Shown: positions 21,465-31,958, counted from the stretch's first letter. The stretch: DNA of 64,000 nt from Chroococcidiopsis thermalis PCC 7203 (GCF_000317125.1 NC_019695.1:4204336-4268335); one strand, 5' to 3'. Made by a program: numbers and translations. The notes: a model not told the origin generated them from the letters alone.

Positions 21465-24400
21465 ATGATGCAACCCCAAATTCTTGAAGGTGTCCGAATT
21501 TCCCCACTCCAGAAACATCTGTGGTTGTTACAGCACGCAGATAAGCAAACACCATTTCGCGCCCAAGTAGCAGTTTTAATTGAAGGCAAGCTAGACAGAG
21601 ATAATCTAAATTTAGCCTTAAAAAATGTTGTTAATAAACATGAGATACTTAGGACTAAATTTAAATGCTTGCCGGGGATGAAAATTCCAGTTCAAGTAAT
21701 CAATGATAGTGACATTAATTGGGAAGATGAATACGATCTAACTGGCTGGGAAACTCAGCAACAAGAAGCTAAAGTTGATGAAATTTTTCAGGATATGCTT
21801 CAGTTGCCTTTTGATTATGAAAAAGGGCAAAATTTGCGGATCGCCTTCATAACTTTATCGGCGCTAAAATATATATTGCTTTTAAGTTTACCCGCTTTGT
21901 GCGCGGATTCTGGAACTCTGAACAACCTGGTGCGAGAAATCAGCATTTCCTACGCAGCTTGTTTTCACCAGGAATTATCTGACGAAATTTTACAGTATGC
22001 TGATATTGCTGAATGGCAAAATGAATTACTTGAATCAGAAGATACAGAAACAGGTAGAGAATATTGGCGTAAACAGGATATTGCTCATCTTCTGAATTTA
22101 AGTTTGCCATTAGAGAATCAATCGCAAGCCAATCGAGGGTTTAAACCTCAAGTTGTCGGCTTGCAGATAAATCATGATTTAAATCAAAAAATTAAAATTT
22201 TAGCCGAGAAATATAATGCTTCTGTTTCCGTATTCTTATTAGCTTGTTGGCAAGTGTTGCTCATGCGCTTGACTGGACAATCGGAAATAGTTATCGGTAC
22301 GGCTACTAATGGTCGTAATTACGAAGAATTAGGAACAGCGTTAGGATTATTTGCTAAATATTTACCGTTACATACTCATTTAACATCAATTAATTCTTTT
22401 AGTGAAGTTCTACAGCAAACTCAAGAATGCTTCCAAGAAATTTCTGAATGGCAGGATAGTTTTAATTGGGAGCAAATTAAACAAAATAATAAAGATATAA
22501 CAGAATCATGTTTACCATTTTGTTTTGATTTTGAATCACAAAATGAGAAATATATTGCTTCTCCTGCCAATATTTGCTTTTCAATTTACAAGCAGTATAC
22601 CTGTATTGACAGATTTAAAATTAAATGTTCCTGTCTAGAAAGCGACAATTATTTAAATTTAGAATTTCATTACGATGCTAACTTATTTAGCGCCGAAAAT
22701 ATCAATCGCTTGGCAGGCGAATTTGAGACTTTATTGCACAGTGTCTTAAAAAATCCGTTATCTGCAATTAGTGCGTTAGAGATATTACCGCCAAACGAGC
22801 TACATCAACTGCTAGTTGATTTTAATACTACTCAAGCTGAGTATCCCAAAAATAAGTGCATTCACCAATTATTTGAGGAGCAGGTAGAAAAAACACCAGA
22901 TGCAGTAGCGGTAGTGTTTGAAAATAAACAACTCACTTATAGTGAACTCAACATTCGTGCTAACCAACTAGCTCATTACTTACAGCAATTAGGAGTTAAG
23001 CTAGAAGTACCTGTGGGGATTTGTGTAGAACGATCCTTAGAAATGGTCATTGGCTTATTAGGTATCCTCAAAGCAGGTGGAGCATATCTACCGATTGAGC
23101 CAACCTATCCCCTAGAACGTCAAGCATTTATCTTAAAAGATGCTCAAACACCTGTACTACTAACTCAACAACATTTAGCAGCAAACCTACCAACTTCTGC
23201 AACTCAAGTAATTTACTTAGATACTGATTGGCAAATCATTAACCAACAGTCAACAAATAACCCAGTCAGTGATATTACAACTCTGAATCTAGCTTACATC
23301 ATCTACACTTCCGGTTCGACTGGTAAACCCAAAGGGACATTAATTCACCATCAAGGATTAGTTAATTACCTCAGTTGGTGTAGCCAAGCTTATGGTGTGG
23401 AGCAAGGTACAGGAACAATAATTCACTCTCCTTTAGGATTTGACCTAACGATTACCAGCCTTTTCTCTCCTTTACTGGTGGGGAATCAGGTAGAAATTCT
23501 TTCACCAGACGAAGGTATTGAAACTCTAGCTAATGCTTTACGCGATCGCTCTAACTTAAGCTTAGTGAAAATTACACCGGCTCACTTGAAGTTACTATGT
23601 CAGATTTTATCACCGCAATCAGCCGCAGGTCGCACTAGAGCCTTCATCATTGGTGGTGAGAATTTGTTGGCTGAAGATATTGCTTTTTGGCGCGAGTTTG
23701 CACCAGAGACAATGTTGGTAAATGAATACGGTCCGACAGAAACAGTTGTCGGTTGCTGCATTTACAAAGTACCACCAGGAGAAAATCTTTCAACTTCAGT
23801 CGCTATTGGTGAGCCTATTGCTAACACCCAGTTATATGTTCTTGACCAACACTGTCAACCTGTACCGATTGGTGTAGTGGGTGACTTACACATTGGTGGC
23901 TTAGGATTAGCTAGAGGTTATCTCAATCAGCCGCAGTTGACAGCACAAAAGTTCATTCCCAACCCATTTTCTCAAACACCAGGAGAGAGGCTGTATAAAA
24001 CAGGTGATTTGGCGCGTTACCGAGCAGATGGGGTTCTGGAATATCTGGGACGCATTGATGACCAGGTAAAAATTCGCGGTTTCCGCATTGAATTAGCAGA
24101 GATTCAGTCTGTAATTTTAGAGTATTCAGGGGTAAAGGAAGCCGTAGTCATAGCACGGGAGGATGTTCCAGGTAACAAACGTTTAGCTGCATACATTGTT
24201 TGGAATGCAGAATCACCCAGTTCTATCGACGTTATGCAAAGCTTTTTGCAAGAAAAGCTGCCTGATTATATGGTTCCCTCAGTTTTTGTGCCATTGAAGG
24301 AATTGCCTTTGACAAATAACGGCAAAGTAAATACAAAAGCATTGCCAGCACCAGAACAAGTTAGAGCCGCGTCAGGTACTTTTGTACCACCTACTACACC

Positions 24401-26066
24401 GACTGAAAAATTATTAGCAGACATTTGGACTCAAGTTTTGCGTGTGGAACGCTTAGGTATCCACGATAACTTCTTTGAGTTGGGCGGAGATTCCATCTTG
24501 AGTATCCAAATTATTGCTAAAGCTAATCAAGCTGGTTTGCAACTGATTCCTAAGCAGATGTTCGACCATCAAACAATTGCAAAATTAGCAGCAGTGGCGG
24601 GTACGGTTCGCACTATCCAAGCAGAGCAGGGATTAGTCAAAGGGGATGTATTTCTCACCCCGATTCAACATTGGTTTTTTGAGCAAAATCAGCCTGAGCC
24701 ACATCACTACAATCAGGCAATTTTGCTGGAAATGCGACAAAATCTCGACAGGGAGATTTTACAGCAGGTCATGCAGCAGTTAATATTGCATCATGATTCA
24801 CTTCGCCTACGTTTTGTCAAGGAATCTGGATGGAAGCAAGCGATCGCTACTCCCACAGATATTGTGCCAGCGATCCGCTATGATTTTTCTACATTGTCAC
24901 AGCAAGAACAACAAAAGGCGATCGCCTCCACAGCTACAAAATTACAAGCTAGTTTTAATCTCTCTGTGAGTCCCTTAGTACAAGAGGCTATTTTTGACCG
25001 TGGTACAAATCAGCCCAGCTACTTACTACTAATCATTCACCATTTAGCTGTTGACGGTGTTTCTTGGCGCATTCTCCTAGAGGATTTCCAAACTGTTTAC
25101 GCCCAAATACAAGCGGGTGAGGCAATTAAATTACCAGCTAAAACAACTTCGTTCCAGCAGTGGGCGCAAAAGCTGAAAAACTACGTACAATCAGTCGAAC
25201 TTCAAAAAGAACTAGACTACTGGTGTTCAGAATCCCGCCGTCAAATTGCTCCCATCCCAGTAGATTTCCCCAGAGGCGAGAACACACAGGCTTCGGCTCG
25301 TACTATATCTGTTTCCCTGAGTGTGGCAGATACGCAAGCTTTGTTGCAAAAAGTACCAGCTGCTTATCAAACCCAAATTAACGATGTATTACTAACAGCA
25401 TTGGTACAAACTTTTGCTGAGTGGATGGGAGAGCCAACACTGCTATTAGATTTAGAAGGACATGGGCGGGAAGAAATATTTGATGATGTGGATTTGTCAA
25501 GGACTGTGGGCTGGTTTACGACCATTTTTCCAGTACTATTAAAATTGCCAGCAACTTCTGACCTAGCCACGACGGTTAAAACTATCAAGGAGCAGTTACG
25601 CGAGATTCCCAATCGCGGTATCGGTTATGGTGTACTGCGTTATCTGAGTAGCGACGCAATAGCAGAAAAACTGCAAACTCTACCGCAAGCTGAGGTGCTG
25701 TTCAACTATTTGGGACAATCCGACCAAGTTCTTTTTGAATCATCGCCCTTTAGTCTAGCAGACGCAGATATTGGCGCTGCACGCAGTCCCAGGGGAAGCC
25801 GTTGTCATTTATTAGATATCAACGCGATTGTAGTTGCAGAGCAATTACAAATCAGTTGGACTTACAGCAATACGATTCATCGCCAAAGGACGGTTGAAAA
25901 TCTAGCCCAGAATTTTATCAAAGCATTGCGTTCAGCTACGCTGGGCGGAACGCCATCGCTAATTCACCAAGAATCTGAAAATAACTCGCTTCGTGCAGAT
26001 TTATCAGACTTTCAGTGGAGCGAAACTGACCTCGAAAACATCATTGCAGCAATTGGAGACGTTTGA
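21465..26066 (+). CDS. NRPS, degenerate C (interface-like)-A(Asn)-T-E
   Basis: A 1533 aa paralogue of the protein at 1323-5882. Residues 1-430 are condensation-like, but HHxxxDG is replaced near 141 by PALCADSGT, so it should be inactive for condensation. The A domain (about 460-960, YTSGSTGKPKG near 611) reads DLTKIGEVGK, the asparagine code known from tyrocidine synthetase. The A10 motif is NGKVNTKAL. The carrier Ser is 1010, and the E domain (1060-1510) has HHLAVDGVSWRILL and EGHGRE. Predicted residue: D-Asn, possibly beta-hydroxylated by the operon's dioxygenase. The preceding gene ends in a C domain, repeating the arrangement around the Asp module. The stop lies one base before the next start codon. 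Confidence 0.88.
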   Translation: MMQPQILEGVRISPLQKHLWLLQHADKQTPFRAQVAVLIEGKLDRDNLNLALKNVVNKHEILRTKFKCLPGMKIPVQVINDSDINWEDEYDLTGWETQQQEAKVDEIFQDMLQLPFDYEKGQNLRIAFITLSALKYILLLSLPALCADSGTLNNLVREISISYAACFHQELSDEILQYADIAEWQNELLESEDTETGREYWRKQDIAHLLNLSLPLENQSQANRGFKPQVVGLQINHDLNQKIKILAEKYNASVSVFLLACWQVLLMRLTGQSEIVIGTATNGRNYEELGTALGLFAKYLPLHTHLTSINSFSEVLQQTQECFQEISEWQDSFNWEQIKQNNKDITESCLPFCFDFESQNEKYIASPANICFSIYKQYTCIDRFKIKCSCLESDNYLNLEFHYDANLFSAENINRLAGEFETLLHSVLKNPLSAISALEILPPNELHQLLVDFNTTQAEYPKNKCIHQLFEEQVEKTPDAVAVVFENKQLTYSELNIRANQLAHYLQQLGVKLEVPVGICVERSLEMVIGLLGILKAGGAYLPIEPTYPLERQAFILKDAQTPVLLTQQHLAANLPTSATQVIYLDTDWQIINQQSTNNPVSDITTLNLAYIIYTSGSTGKPKGTLIHHQGLVNYLSWCSQAYGVEQGTGTIIHSPLGFDLTITSLFSPLLVGNQVEILSPDEGIETLANALRDRSNLSLVKITPAHLKLLCQILSPQSAAGRTRAFIIGGENLLAEDIAFWREFAPETMLVNEYGPTETVVGCCIYKVPPGENLSTSVAIGEPIANTQLYVLDQHCQPVPIGVVGDLHIGGLGLARGYLNQPQLTAQKFIPNPFSQTPGERLYKTGDLARYRADGVLEYLGRIDDQVKIRGFRIELAEIQSVILEYSGVKEAVVIAREDVPGNKRLAAYIVWNAESPSSIDVMQSFLQEKLPDYMVPSVFVPLKELPLTNNGKVNTKALPAPEQVRAASGTFVPPTTPTEKLLADIWTQVLRVERLGIHDNFFELGGDSILSIQIIAKANQAGLQLIPKQMFDHQTIAKLAAVAGTVRTIQAEQGLVKGDVFLTPIQHWFFEQNQPEPHHYNQAILLEMRQNLDREILQQVMQQLILHHDSLRLRFVKESGWKQAIATPTDIVPAIRYDFSTLSQQEQQKAIASTATKLQASFNLSVSPLVQEAIFDRGTNQPSYLLLIIHHLAVDGVSWRILLEDFQTVYAQIQAGEAIKLPAKTTSFQQWAQKLKNYVQSVELQKELDYWCSESRRQIAPIPVDFPRGENTQASARTISVSLSVADTQALLQKVPAAYQTQINDVLLTALVQTFAEWMGEPTLLLDLEGHGREEIFDDVDLSRTVGWFTTIFPVLLKLPATSDLATTVKTIKEQLREIPNRGIGYGVLRYLSSDAIAEKLQTLPQAEVLFNYLGQSDQVLFESSPFSLADADIGAARSPRGSRCHLLDINAIVVAEQLQISWTYSNTIHRQRTVENLAQNFIKALRSATLGGTPSLIHQESENNSLRADLSDFQWSETDLENIIAAIGDV

Positions 26067-26067
26067 A

Positions 26068-29000
26068 ATGGGTATGCAAAATGTAGAGGATTTCTATCCT
26101 CTTTCACCAATGCAGCAGGGATTACTTTTTCATACCCTATCTGCACCAGATACAGGAGTTTATTTTAATCAATTAGTATGTACCCTTTCTGGTCAACTGA
26201 ATATTCCTGTCTTTGAAAGAGTTTGGCAGCAGGTAATTGAGCGTCATCCAATTTTGCGGACTTGTTTTTGCTGGAAAGGTATAAAAGAACCTGTACAAGT
26301 AGTGCTGCGTCAGGTGCAACTGCCTTTAAAGTATTACAACTGGCAAGACCTTTCATCTACTGAGCAGCAAGAAAAGTTAGCAGCTTTTTTAGAGAGCGAT
26401 CGCACTTTAGGGATCGATCTCACCCAAGCGCCATTAATCCGTTTGGCGTTAATTCAACTGAGCGAAAACACTTACCAATTCGTCTGGAACACCCATCATC
26501 TAATTACCGATGGTTGGTCTACATCATTGTTGCTGGAGGAAGTTTTTAAATTTTATACTGCCTTTTGTCAAGGTAAAGAATTACAGTTAGAGCCTCCCCG
26601 TCCTTACCGAGATTACATCAAATGGCTACATAAACAGGATTTAACAAAGGCTGAGACTTTTTGGCGACAGACGTTGAGTGGTTTTTCTGCTCCTACTAAC
26701 CTACGTATTGAAAAATCACACAGTAGCACTCATAGCCAAATAAAAAATCATGCAGCCCAACAAATCAAACTGTCAGCCAGCCAAACCGCAGCGATGCGAT
26801 CGCTCGTTCGTCAGCAGCAAATTACCCTCAATACTTTAGTACAAGGTGCTTGGACTTGGCTTTTGAGCTATTACAGTGGTGAGACAGACGTAGTTTTTGG
26901 TGTCACCGTCTCTGGTCGTCCGGTAACGCTGGTGGGTGCAGAATCTATGGTGGGATTGTTCATTAACAGCTTACCTCTGAGGGTGCAGGTAGCAGCAAAT
27001 TCTTCTGTTGTAGCTTTCCTCAAGCATATCCAGGCTCAACAAGCAGAAATTTCTCAGTATGAATACAGCCCCTTAGTACAGGTGCAGGGGTGGAGTGAAG
27101 TACCACGGGGAATGACTTTATTTGATAGCATTTTGGTATTTGAAAATTACCCGGTGGACACTTCAAAACGGCAAATTGATAATCTAGAAATTTTGAATGT
27201 TGTTACCGATGAACGGACAAACTATCCTTTAACGGTGACAGTCGTACCTAGCCAAGAGTTGTCATTAGAAATTGCTTACAATCGCGATCGCTTTGATGAT
27301 GATGCGATTACTCGAATGTTAGGGCATTTGGACAACTTGCTAGCAGGTATAGTTGCAAATCCCCAGCAGCGCCTGTCAGACTTGCCTTTGTTGGCAGAAG
27401 CAGAAAAGCAAACTTTATTAGTTGAGTGGAATAATACTCAAATAGAGTATCCGCAAGACTTGTGCATTCATCAATTATTTGAAGCACAGGTAGAAAAAAC
27501 ACCTAATGCAGTAGCAGTAGTACACGAGAATCAACATTTAACTTACCAACAGCTCAATCAAAAAGCTAATCAACTCGCTCATTACCTACGAAAACATGGA
27601 GTAGCGCCAGAGGTATTAGTGGGGATTTGTGTAGAGCGTTCCCTAGAAATGATAGTAGGATTATTGGCAATTCTCAAAGCAGGCGGGGCATATCTCCCAC
27701 TAGATCCAGCATATCCGCAAGAAAGGTTAGCGTATATGTTAGCTGATGCTCAAGTGTCAGTGTTGCTTACCCAGGAATCTTTGTCAGCAAATCTAGATAC
27801 CTCAGCCAAAGTTATATGTATAGATAACGCAGAGTTAATCATACAACAACCGCAAACTAATCTTATCAATCAAAGCCAACTTGACAATTTAGCATATGTA
27901 ATCTATACATCTGGTTCAACAGGCAAACCCAAAGGGGTGATGATTGAACAAGGGTCTTTAGTTAACTACACCCAAGCAGCAATCACGGAATATGAAATAA
28001 ATTCTAGCGATCGCATTCTTCAATTTGCTTCCATTAGCTTTGATGCAGCCGCCGAAGAAATTTTTCCTTGTTTAGTACAGGGAGCAACCTTGGTACTGCA
28101 AACTGATGAAATGTTAACTTCAATTCCTTACTTTTTAGAAAAATGCCAACACCAATCGCTGACTATATTAGATTTACCCACCGCTTTTTGGCAGCAATTA
28201 ACTTCTGAGTTATATGCGTTCAAATTAACTTTACCGTTATCTGTAAGATTAGTGATTATCGGTGGTGAAAAAGCATTAACTGATAAAGTATTAATTTGGC
28301 AAAAATGTGTAGATAAAAGAATTAGACTAGTCAATAGCTACGGTCCTACTGAAACCACAGTAGTAGCTACAACTTGTGATTTATCAGAGCAAACTTTTAC
28401 CCAAGAAATACCTATTGGCAAAGCTATTTCTAATATTCAAACTTATATTTTAGATTGCTATCTGCAACCAGTTCCTATTGGTATTCCCGGAGAATTGTAT
28501 ATTGGTGGTCAAGGTGTAGCACGAGGTTATCTCAATCAACCTGAATTAACGGCTGAGAAATTCATTCCCAACCCTTTTAACAAAGCAGGAGACAAAAAGT
28601 TATACAAAACAGGAGACTTAGTACGCTATCGCAGTGATGGTAATATCGAAATCATTGGTCGCGTAGACCATCAAGTAAAAATTCGTGGTTTCCGTATCGA
28701 ACTAGGAGAAATAGAAGCCAAATTAATTCAGCATTTGATGGTGCAAGATAGTGTAGTTGTAGTTAGGGAAGATAACCCTGGTGATAAACGCCTAGTAGCA
28801 TATATTGTTCCTAGCACTCAAAATTATGACTTAAAAAATCATAGCGAACTGATACCAGAATTACGACAATTACTCAAAGCAAGTCTACCAAATTATATGC
28901 TTCCTTCTGCTTTTGTACTATTGGAAAAACTACCACTTACACCCAATGGCAAAATAGACCGCAAAGCCCTACCTATAGCTGACCAGACTGATTCCAATAT

Positions 29001-30477
29001 TGGAACAACCTATATAGCACCACGTACACCAGTTGAAGAACAACTAGCGAAAATTTGGGCTGATTTGCTCAAGGTTAAACAAGTTGGAATTGAAGATAAC
29101 TTTTTTGACTTGGGAGGACATTCTTTACTACTAACACAGCTTGTTTTCCGAGTACGTCAAATATGGCAAATAGAATTACCTTTAAGCAGTTTGTGGGAAA
29201 TGCCGACAATTGCTAGTTTAGCCCAAAGTATTGAAACGGCTGAAAACAGGGGTTATTCTACTGTCGCTATTACTTCCAAAAATCAAATTAATTGGCAAGC
29301 CGAAGCTGTCCTTAATTCTGCAATACGTCCTGAAGCACCAATTAAGTATCCAACTGAGCCTGCTAAAATTTTCTTAACTGGTGCCACAGGTTTTGTAGGA
29401 TCGTTTTTACTTTATGAACTCTTACAACAAACTCATGCAGATATTTATTGCTTAGTACGTGCTGCTAACTTGGAAGAGGGCAAAAACAGAATTAAAAATA
29501 GCCTCGAATCATATTTACTTTGGGATAATTCTTTCAGTTCTAGGATTATTGCAACTGTAGGTAATTTATCTGAGCCACTCTTGGGACTTTCTCAGCAGAA
29601 ATTTCAAGAATTGGCAGAGTTAATTGATGTAATCTATCATAATGGGGCTTTGGTTCATCATGCTTCCCCATACGCCACACTCAAGGCAGCAAATGTATTA
29701 GGAACCCAGGAAGTTTTGAGACTAGCATCTCAAGGTAAAGTCAAACCTGTGCATTTTATGTCAACTGATGGGGTTTTTTCTGCTAAAGGTTATTCGGGTG
29801 TAAAAGTAGTACGAGAACAAGACAGCCTTGACGATTATCAAGTACCATCTGGTGGGTACACTCAGAGTAAATGGGTTGCCGAAAAGTTAGTCACCATTGC
29901 CCGCGATCGCGGTCTTCCTGTATGTATATATAGAATAGGACGTGTTTCTGGACACAGCCAAACCGGAGTATTCAATCAAAATGACTTTTTATATAGGTTA
30001 ATCATCGGCTGTATCAAACTTGAGAAAGTGCCAGATGTCAATATGATTGAAGACATAGCACCTGTAGATTATGTAAGCAAAGCTATAGTCTATTTATCCA
30101 AACAAGAGCAATCTATTGGTAAAGCTTTTCATTTTGTAAATCCGCAACCTTTTCATTCCAATACACTCATCAAATTACTCCGTAGCGTTGGCTATTCACT
30201 GCAACAAGTTTCTGAGCAACAATGGCAAGCAGCTTTAATTAACATTGCGGAACACCATCCAGAACATCCATTATTTCCACTTGTACTATTGTTGAATGCG
30301 CCGAAAAATCATAACTCAATATTATTAAATTTCGATTGTCAAAATACAACCAAGGGGCTGGCTAATACTGGCATTACTTGCCCGCCAGTGGATGAAAAGT
30401 TACTCAATACTTACTTGTCATATCTGCTGAAAACAGGTTTTTTAGAAAATCCTAAGCAGAAATTATTAAACATTTAA
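26068..30477 (+). CDS. Terminal NRPS C-A(Lys-like)-T-reductase
   Basis: A 1469 aa protein counted from ATG 26068. GGAG lies about 9 bases before it and the N-terminus then matches the sister proteins (VEDFYPLSPMQQGLLFHTL). An in-frame ATG at 25993 lies inside the previous gene and is unlikely. Domains: C (HHLITDGWS near 141), A (about 455-975), T (Ser1019, GGHSLL), then a thioester reductase domain (1095-1469) with the NAD(P)-binding run TGATGFVGS near 1101 and the catalytic pair Tyr1264/Lys1268 (YTQSK). The A code reads DAEDIGSVVK. The acidic third and fourth positions favour a basic side chain, most like Lys codes, with Orn or Arg not excluded. There is no thioesterase, so the peptide should leave as an aldehyde or, after a second reduction, an alcohol. 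Confidence 0.87.
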   Translation: MGMQNVEDFYPLSPMQQGLLFHTLSAPDTGVYFNQLVCTLSGQLNIPVFERVWQQVIERHPILRTCFCWKGIKEPVQVVLRQVQLPLKYYNWQDLSSTEQQEKLAAFLESDRTLGIDLTQAPLIRLALIQLSENTYQFVWNTHHLITDGWSTSLLLEEVFKFYTAFCQGKELQLEPPRPYRDYIKWLHKQDLTKAETFWRQTLSGFSAPTNLRIEKSHSSTHSQIKNHAAQQIKLSASQTAAMRSLVRQQQITLNTLVQGAWTWLLSYYSGETDVVFGVTVSGRPVTLVGAESMVGLFINSLPLRVQVAANSSVVAFLKHIQAQQAEISQYEYSPLVQVQGWSEVPRGMTLFDSILVFENYPVDTSKRQIDNLEILNVVTDERTNYPLTVTVVPSQELSLEIAYNRDRFDDDAITRMLGHLDNLLAGIVANPQQRLSDLPLLAEAEKQTLLVEWNNTQIEYPQDLCIHQLFEAQVEKTPNAVAVVHENQHLTYQQLNQKANQLAHYLRKHGVAPEVLVGICVERSLEMIVGLLAILKAGGAYLPLDPAYPQERLAYMLADAQVSVLLTQESLSANLDTSAKVICIDNAELIIQQPQTNLINQSQLDNLAYVIYTSGSTGKPKGVMIEQGSLVNYTQAAITEYEINSSDRILQFASISFDAAAEEIFPCLVQGATLVLQTDEMLTSIPYFLEKCQHQSLTILDLPTAFWQQLTSELYAFKLTLPLSVRLVIIGGEKALTDKVLIWQKCVDKRIRLVNSYGPTETTVVATTCDLSEQTFTQEIPIGKAISNIQTYILDCYLQPVPIGIPGELYIGGQGVARGYLNQPELTAEKFIPNPFNKAGDKKLYKTGDLVRYRSDGNIEIIGRVDHQVKIRGFRIELGEIEAKLIQHLMVQDSVVVVREDNPGDKRLVAYIVPSTQNYDLKNHSELIPELRQLLKASLPNYMLPSAFVLLEKLPLTPNGKIDRKALPIADQTDSNIGTTYIAPRTPVEEQLAKIWADLLKVKQVGIEDNFFDLGGHSLLLTQLVFRVRQIWQIELPLSSLWEMPTIASLAQSIETAENRGYSTVAITSKNQINWQAEAVLNSAIRPEAPIKYPTEPAKIFLTGATGFVGSFLLYELLQQTHADIYCLVRAANLEEGKNRIKNSLESYLLWDNSFSSRIIATVGNLSEPLLGLSQQKFQELAELIDVIYHNGALVHHASPYATLKAANVLGTQEVLRLASQGKVKPVHFMSTDGVFSAKGYSGVKVVREQDSLDDYQVPSGGYTQSKWVAEKLVTIARDRGLPVCIYRIGRVSGHSQTGVFNQNDFLYRLIIGCIKLEKVPDVNMIEDIAPVDYVSKAIVYLSKQEQSIGKAFHFVNPQPFHSNTLIKLLRSVGYSLQQVSEQQWQAALINIAEHHPEHPLFPLVLLLNAPKNHNSILLNFDCQNTTKGLANTGITCPPVDEKLLNTYLSYLLKTGFLENPKQKLLNI

Positions 30478-30507
30478 ATTTCCAATAATTCACCACATAT
30501 TACTGCC

Positions 30508-31911
30508 ATGCAATTAACCAATTCAGCATCTACAAGCAACTTAAATTTTCAACAACAGCTACTAGAAAATTTCATTGACCGTTACATCAATAAAACACAA
30601 ACATCAAAGCAGTTAACCCAAGTCTATCGTTCTGTACTTGCCGATAGAAGAAATTCTATGGAATTTCACAAGGTATTCAAAGAAATGGTCTATCCCATTA
30701 TTGGCAAACGTGCTTCTGGTTCTAAAATGTGGGATATTGATGGTAACGAATATCTAGACCTTGTGATGGGCTTTGGAGTCAATCTTTTTGGTCATAATCC
30801 ATCTTTTATTAAAGAAGCCATACAAGAGCGATTAGAGCAAGGCATACATATTGGACCACAATCAGATTTAGCTGGTGAAGTTGCACAGTTATTCTGTGAA
30901 CTCACAGGGATGGAACGTGTGACCTTTAGTAATACTGGCACAGAAGCTGTGATGACAGCAATACGCCTAGCACGCGCTACAACAGTCCGGCAAAAAATTG
31001 CCATGTTTGCAGGTTCTTATCATGGGCATTTTGATGGCACTTTAGTTAAAAGACAGAAAATAGACGACCAATTCATTGTAGTTCCACGTTTTCCTGGTGT
31101 CTTGCCGAACGTAGCTCAAGATATTTTAGTTTTGGATTATGGTGATTTCAAATCATTAGAAATAATTAAAGCTTATCAACATGAATTAGCTGCTGTTTTA
31201 GTCGAACCTATTCAAGATGAACGACCAGATATACAACCGCAAGATTTTCTTGTTCAATTGAGAGAAATCACTCAAAAATCTGGCATCGCTTTAATCTTTG
31301 ATGAAATGCTTACCGGCTTCCGGATTCATCTAGGTGGAGCGCAAGCATGGTTTGGCATTGAAGCAGACATAGCAACTTATGGAAAAATTGTCGGTGGTGG
31401 CTTACCCATTGGAATTATCGCTGGCAAAGCAGCTTACATGGATAAAATAGACGGTGGGATGTGGAACTATGGAGACGCATCTTTTCCTCAAGTAGAAACA
31501 ACATTTTTTGCTGGAACTTACTGTAAACATCCCCTGGCTATGGCTGCTGCACGAGCAGTACTTAAATATTTACAAAGCCAAGGTAATGCCCTTCAACAAC
31601 AATTAAATGAACGTACTTCTCAGTTTGTAAAAAAACTGAATACTTATTTTCAAGAAGATGAAGTACCGATTCGCTTGGCAAACTGTGGTTCCATATTTAC
31701 TTCTGTTCCCTTAGGAAATGCTGTTGATTCTGGAGATTCTGCTTCAGGAAATTTGGATTTGATTTTTTATCATCTTATCTCTCGTGGAGTTTTTATGATT
31801 CCCAATGGCGGTTTATTATCAACAGCCCATACTGACGAAGATTTAGAATACATTATTCAAGCTGTGAAAGATAGTATCAAGGAACTTCGAGAAAGTGGCT
31901 TTTTACCTTAA
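30508..31911 (+). CDS. Class III PLP aminotransferase (glutamate-1-semialdehyde aminotransferase-like)
   Basis: A 467 aa protein with the hallmarks of class III aminotransferases: SNTGTEAVMTAIRLAR for cofactor phosphate binding, LIFDEMLTGFR with the pyridine-N-binding Asp265, and TYGKIVGGGLPIG with the PLP-binding Lys293. It resembles the GSA-aminotransferase branch, but its place directly after a reductase-terminated synthetase suggests secondary metabolism, not tetrapyrrole synthesis. The close precedent is MxcL of myxochelin biosynthesis, which aminates the aldehyde released by the MxcG reductase domain. By analogy it would turn the peptide aldehyde into a primary amine. The substrate is inferred from context only. 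The first 50 residues lack clear motifs, so a start at the internal Met near 51 is possible. Confidence 0.85.
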   Translation: MQLTNSASTSNLNFQQQLLENFIDRYINKTQTSKQLTQVYRSVLADRRNSMEFHKVFKEMVYPIIGKRASGSKMWDIDGNEYLDLVMGFGVNLFGHNPSFIKEAIQERLEQGIHIGPQSDLAGEVAQLFCELTGMERVTFSNTGTEAVMTAIRLARATTVRQKIAMFAGSYHGHFDGTLVKRQKIDDQFIVVPRFPGVLPNVAQDILVLDYGDFKSLEIIKAYQHELAAVLVEPIQDERPDIQPQDFLVQLREITQKSGIALIFDEMLTGFRIHLGGAQAWFGIEADIATYGKIVGGGLPIGIIAGKAAYMDKIDGGMWNYGDASFPQVETTFFAGTYCKHPLAMAAARAVLKYLQSQGNALQQQLNERTSQFVKKLNTYFQEDEVPIRLANCGSIFTSVPLGNAVDSGDSASGNLDLIFYHLISRGVFMIPNGGLLSTAHTDEDLEYIIQAVKDSIKELRESGFLP

Positions 31912-31958
31912 AAGTTACATTGATAAATCAATTCAATAATCAATAGAAAAATAAGGAC

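Noticed and set aside
25993-26067. Upstream in-frame start for the last synthetase
   Set aside because: It lies within the preceding gene, lacks a ribosome site, and gives an N-terminus unlike the sister proteins. ATG 26068 has GGAG at a suitable distance.
30508-31911. The aminotransferase as the housekeeping HemL of chlorophyll and haem synthesis
   Set aside because: It lies inside the synthetase operon next to a reductase-terminated module and differs from HemL in its long N-terminal extension. It cannot be fully excluded without the rest of the genome.
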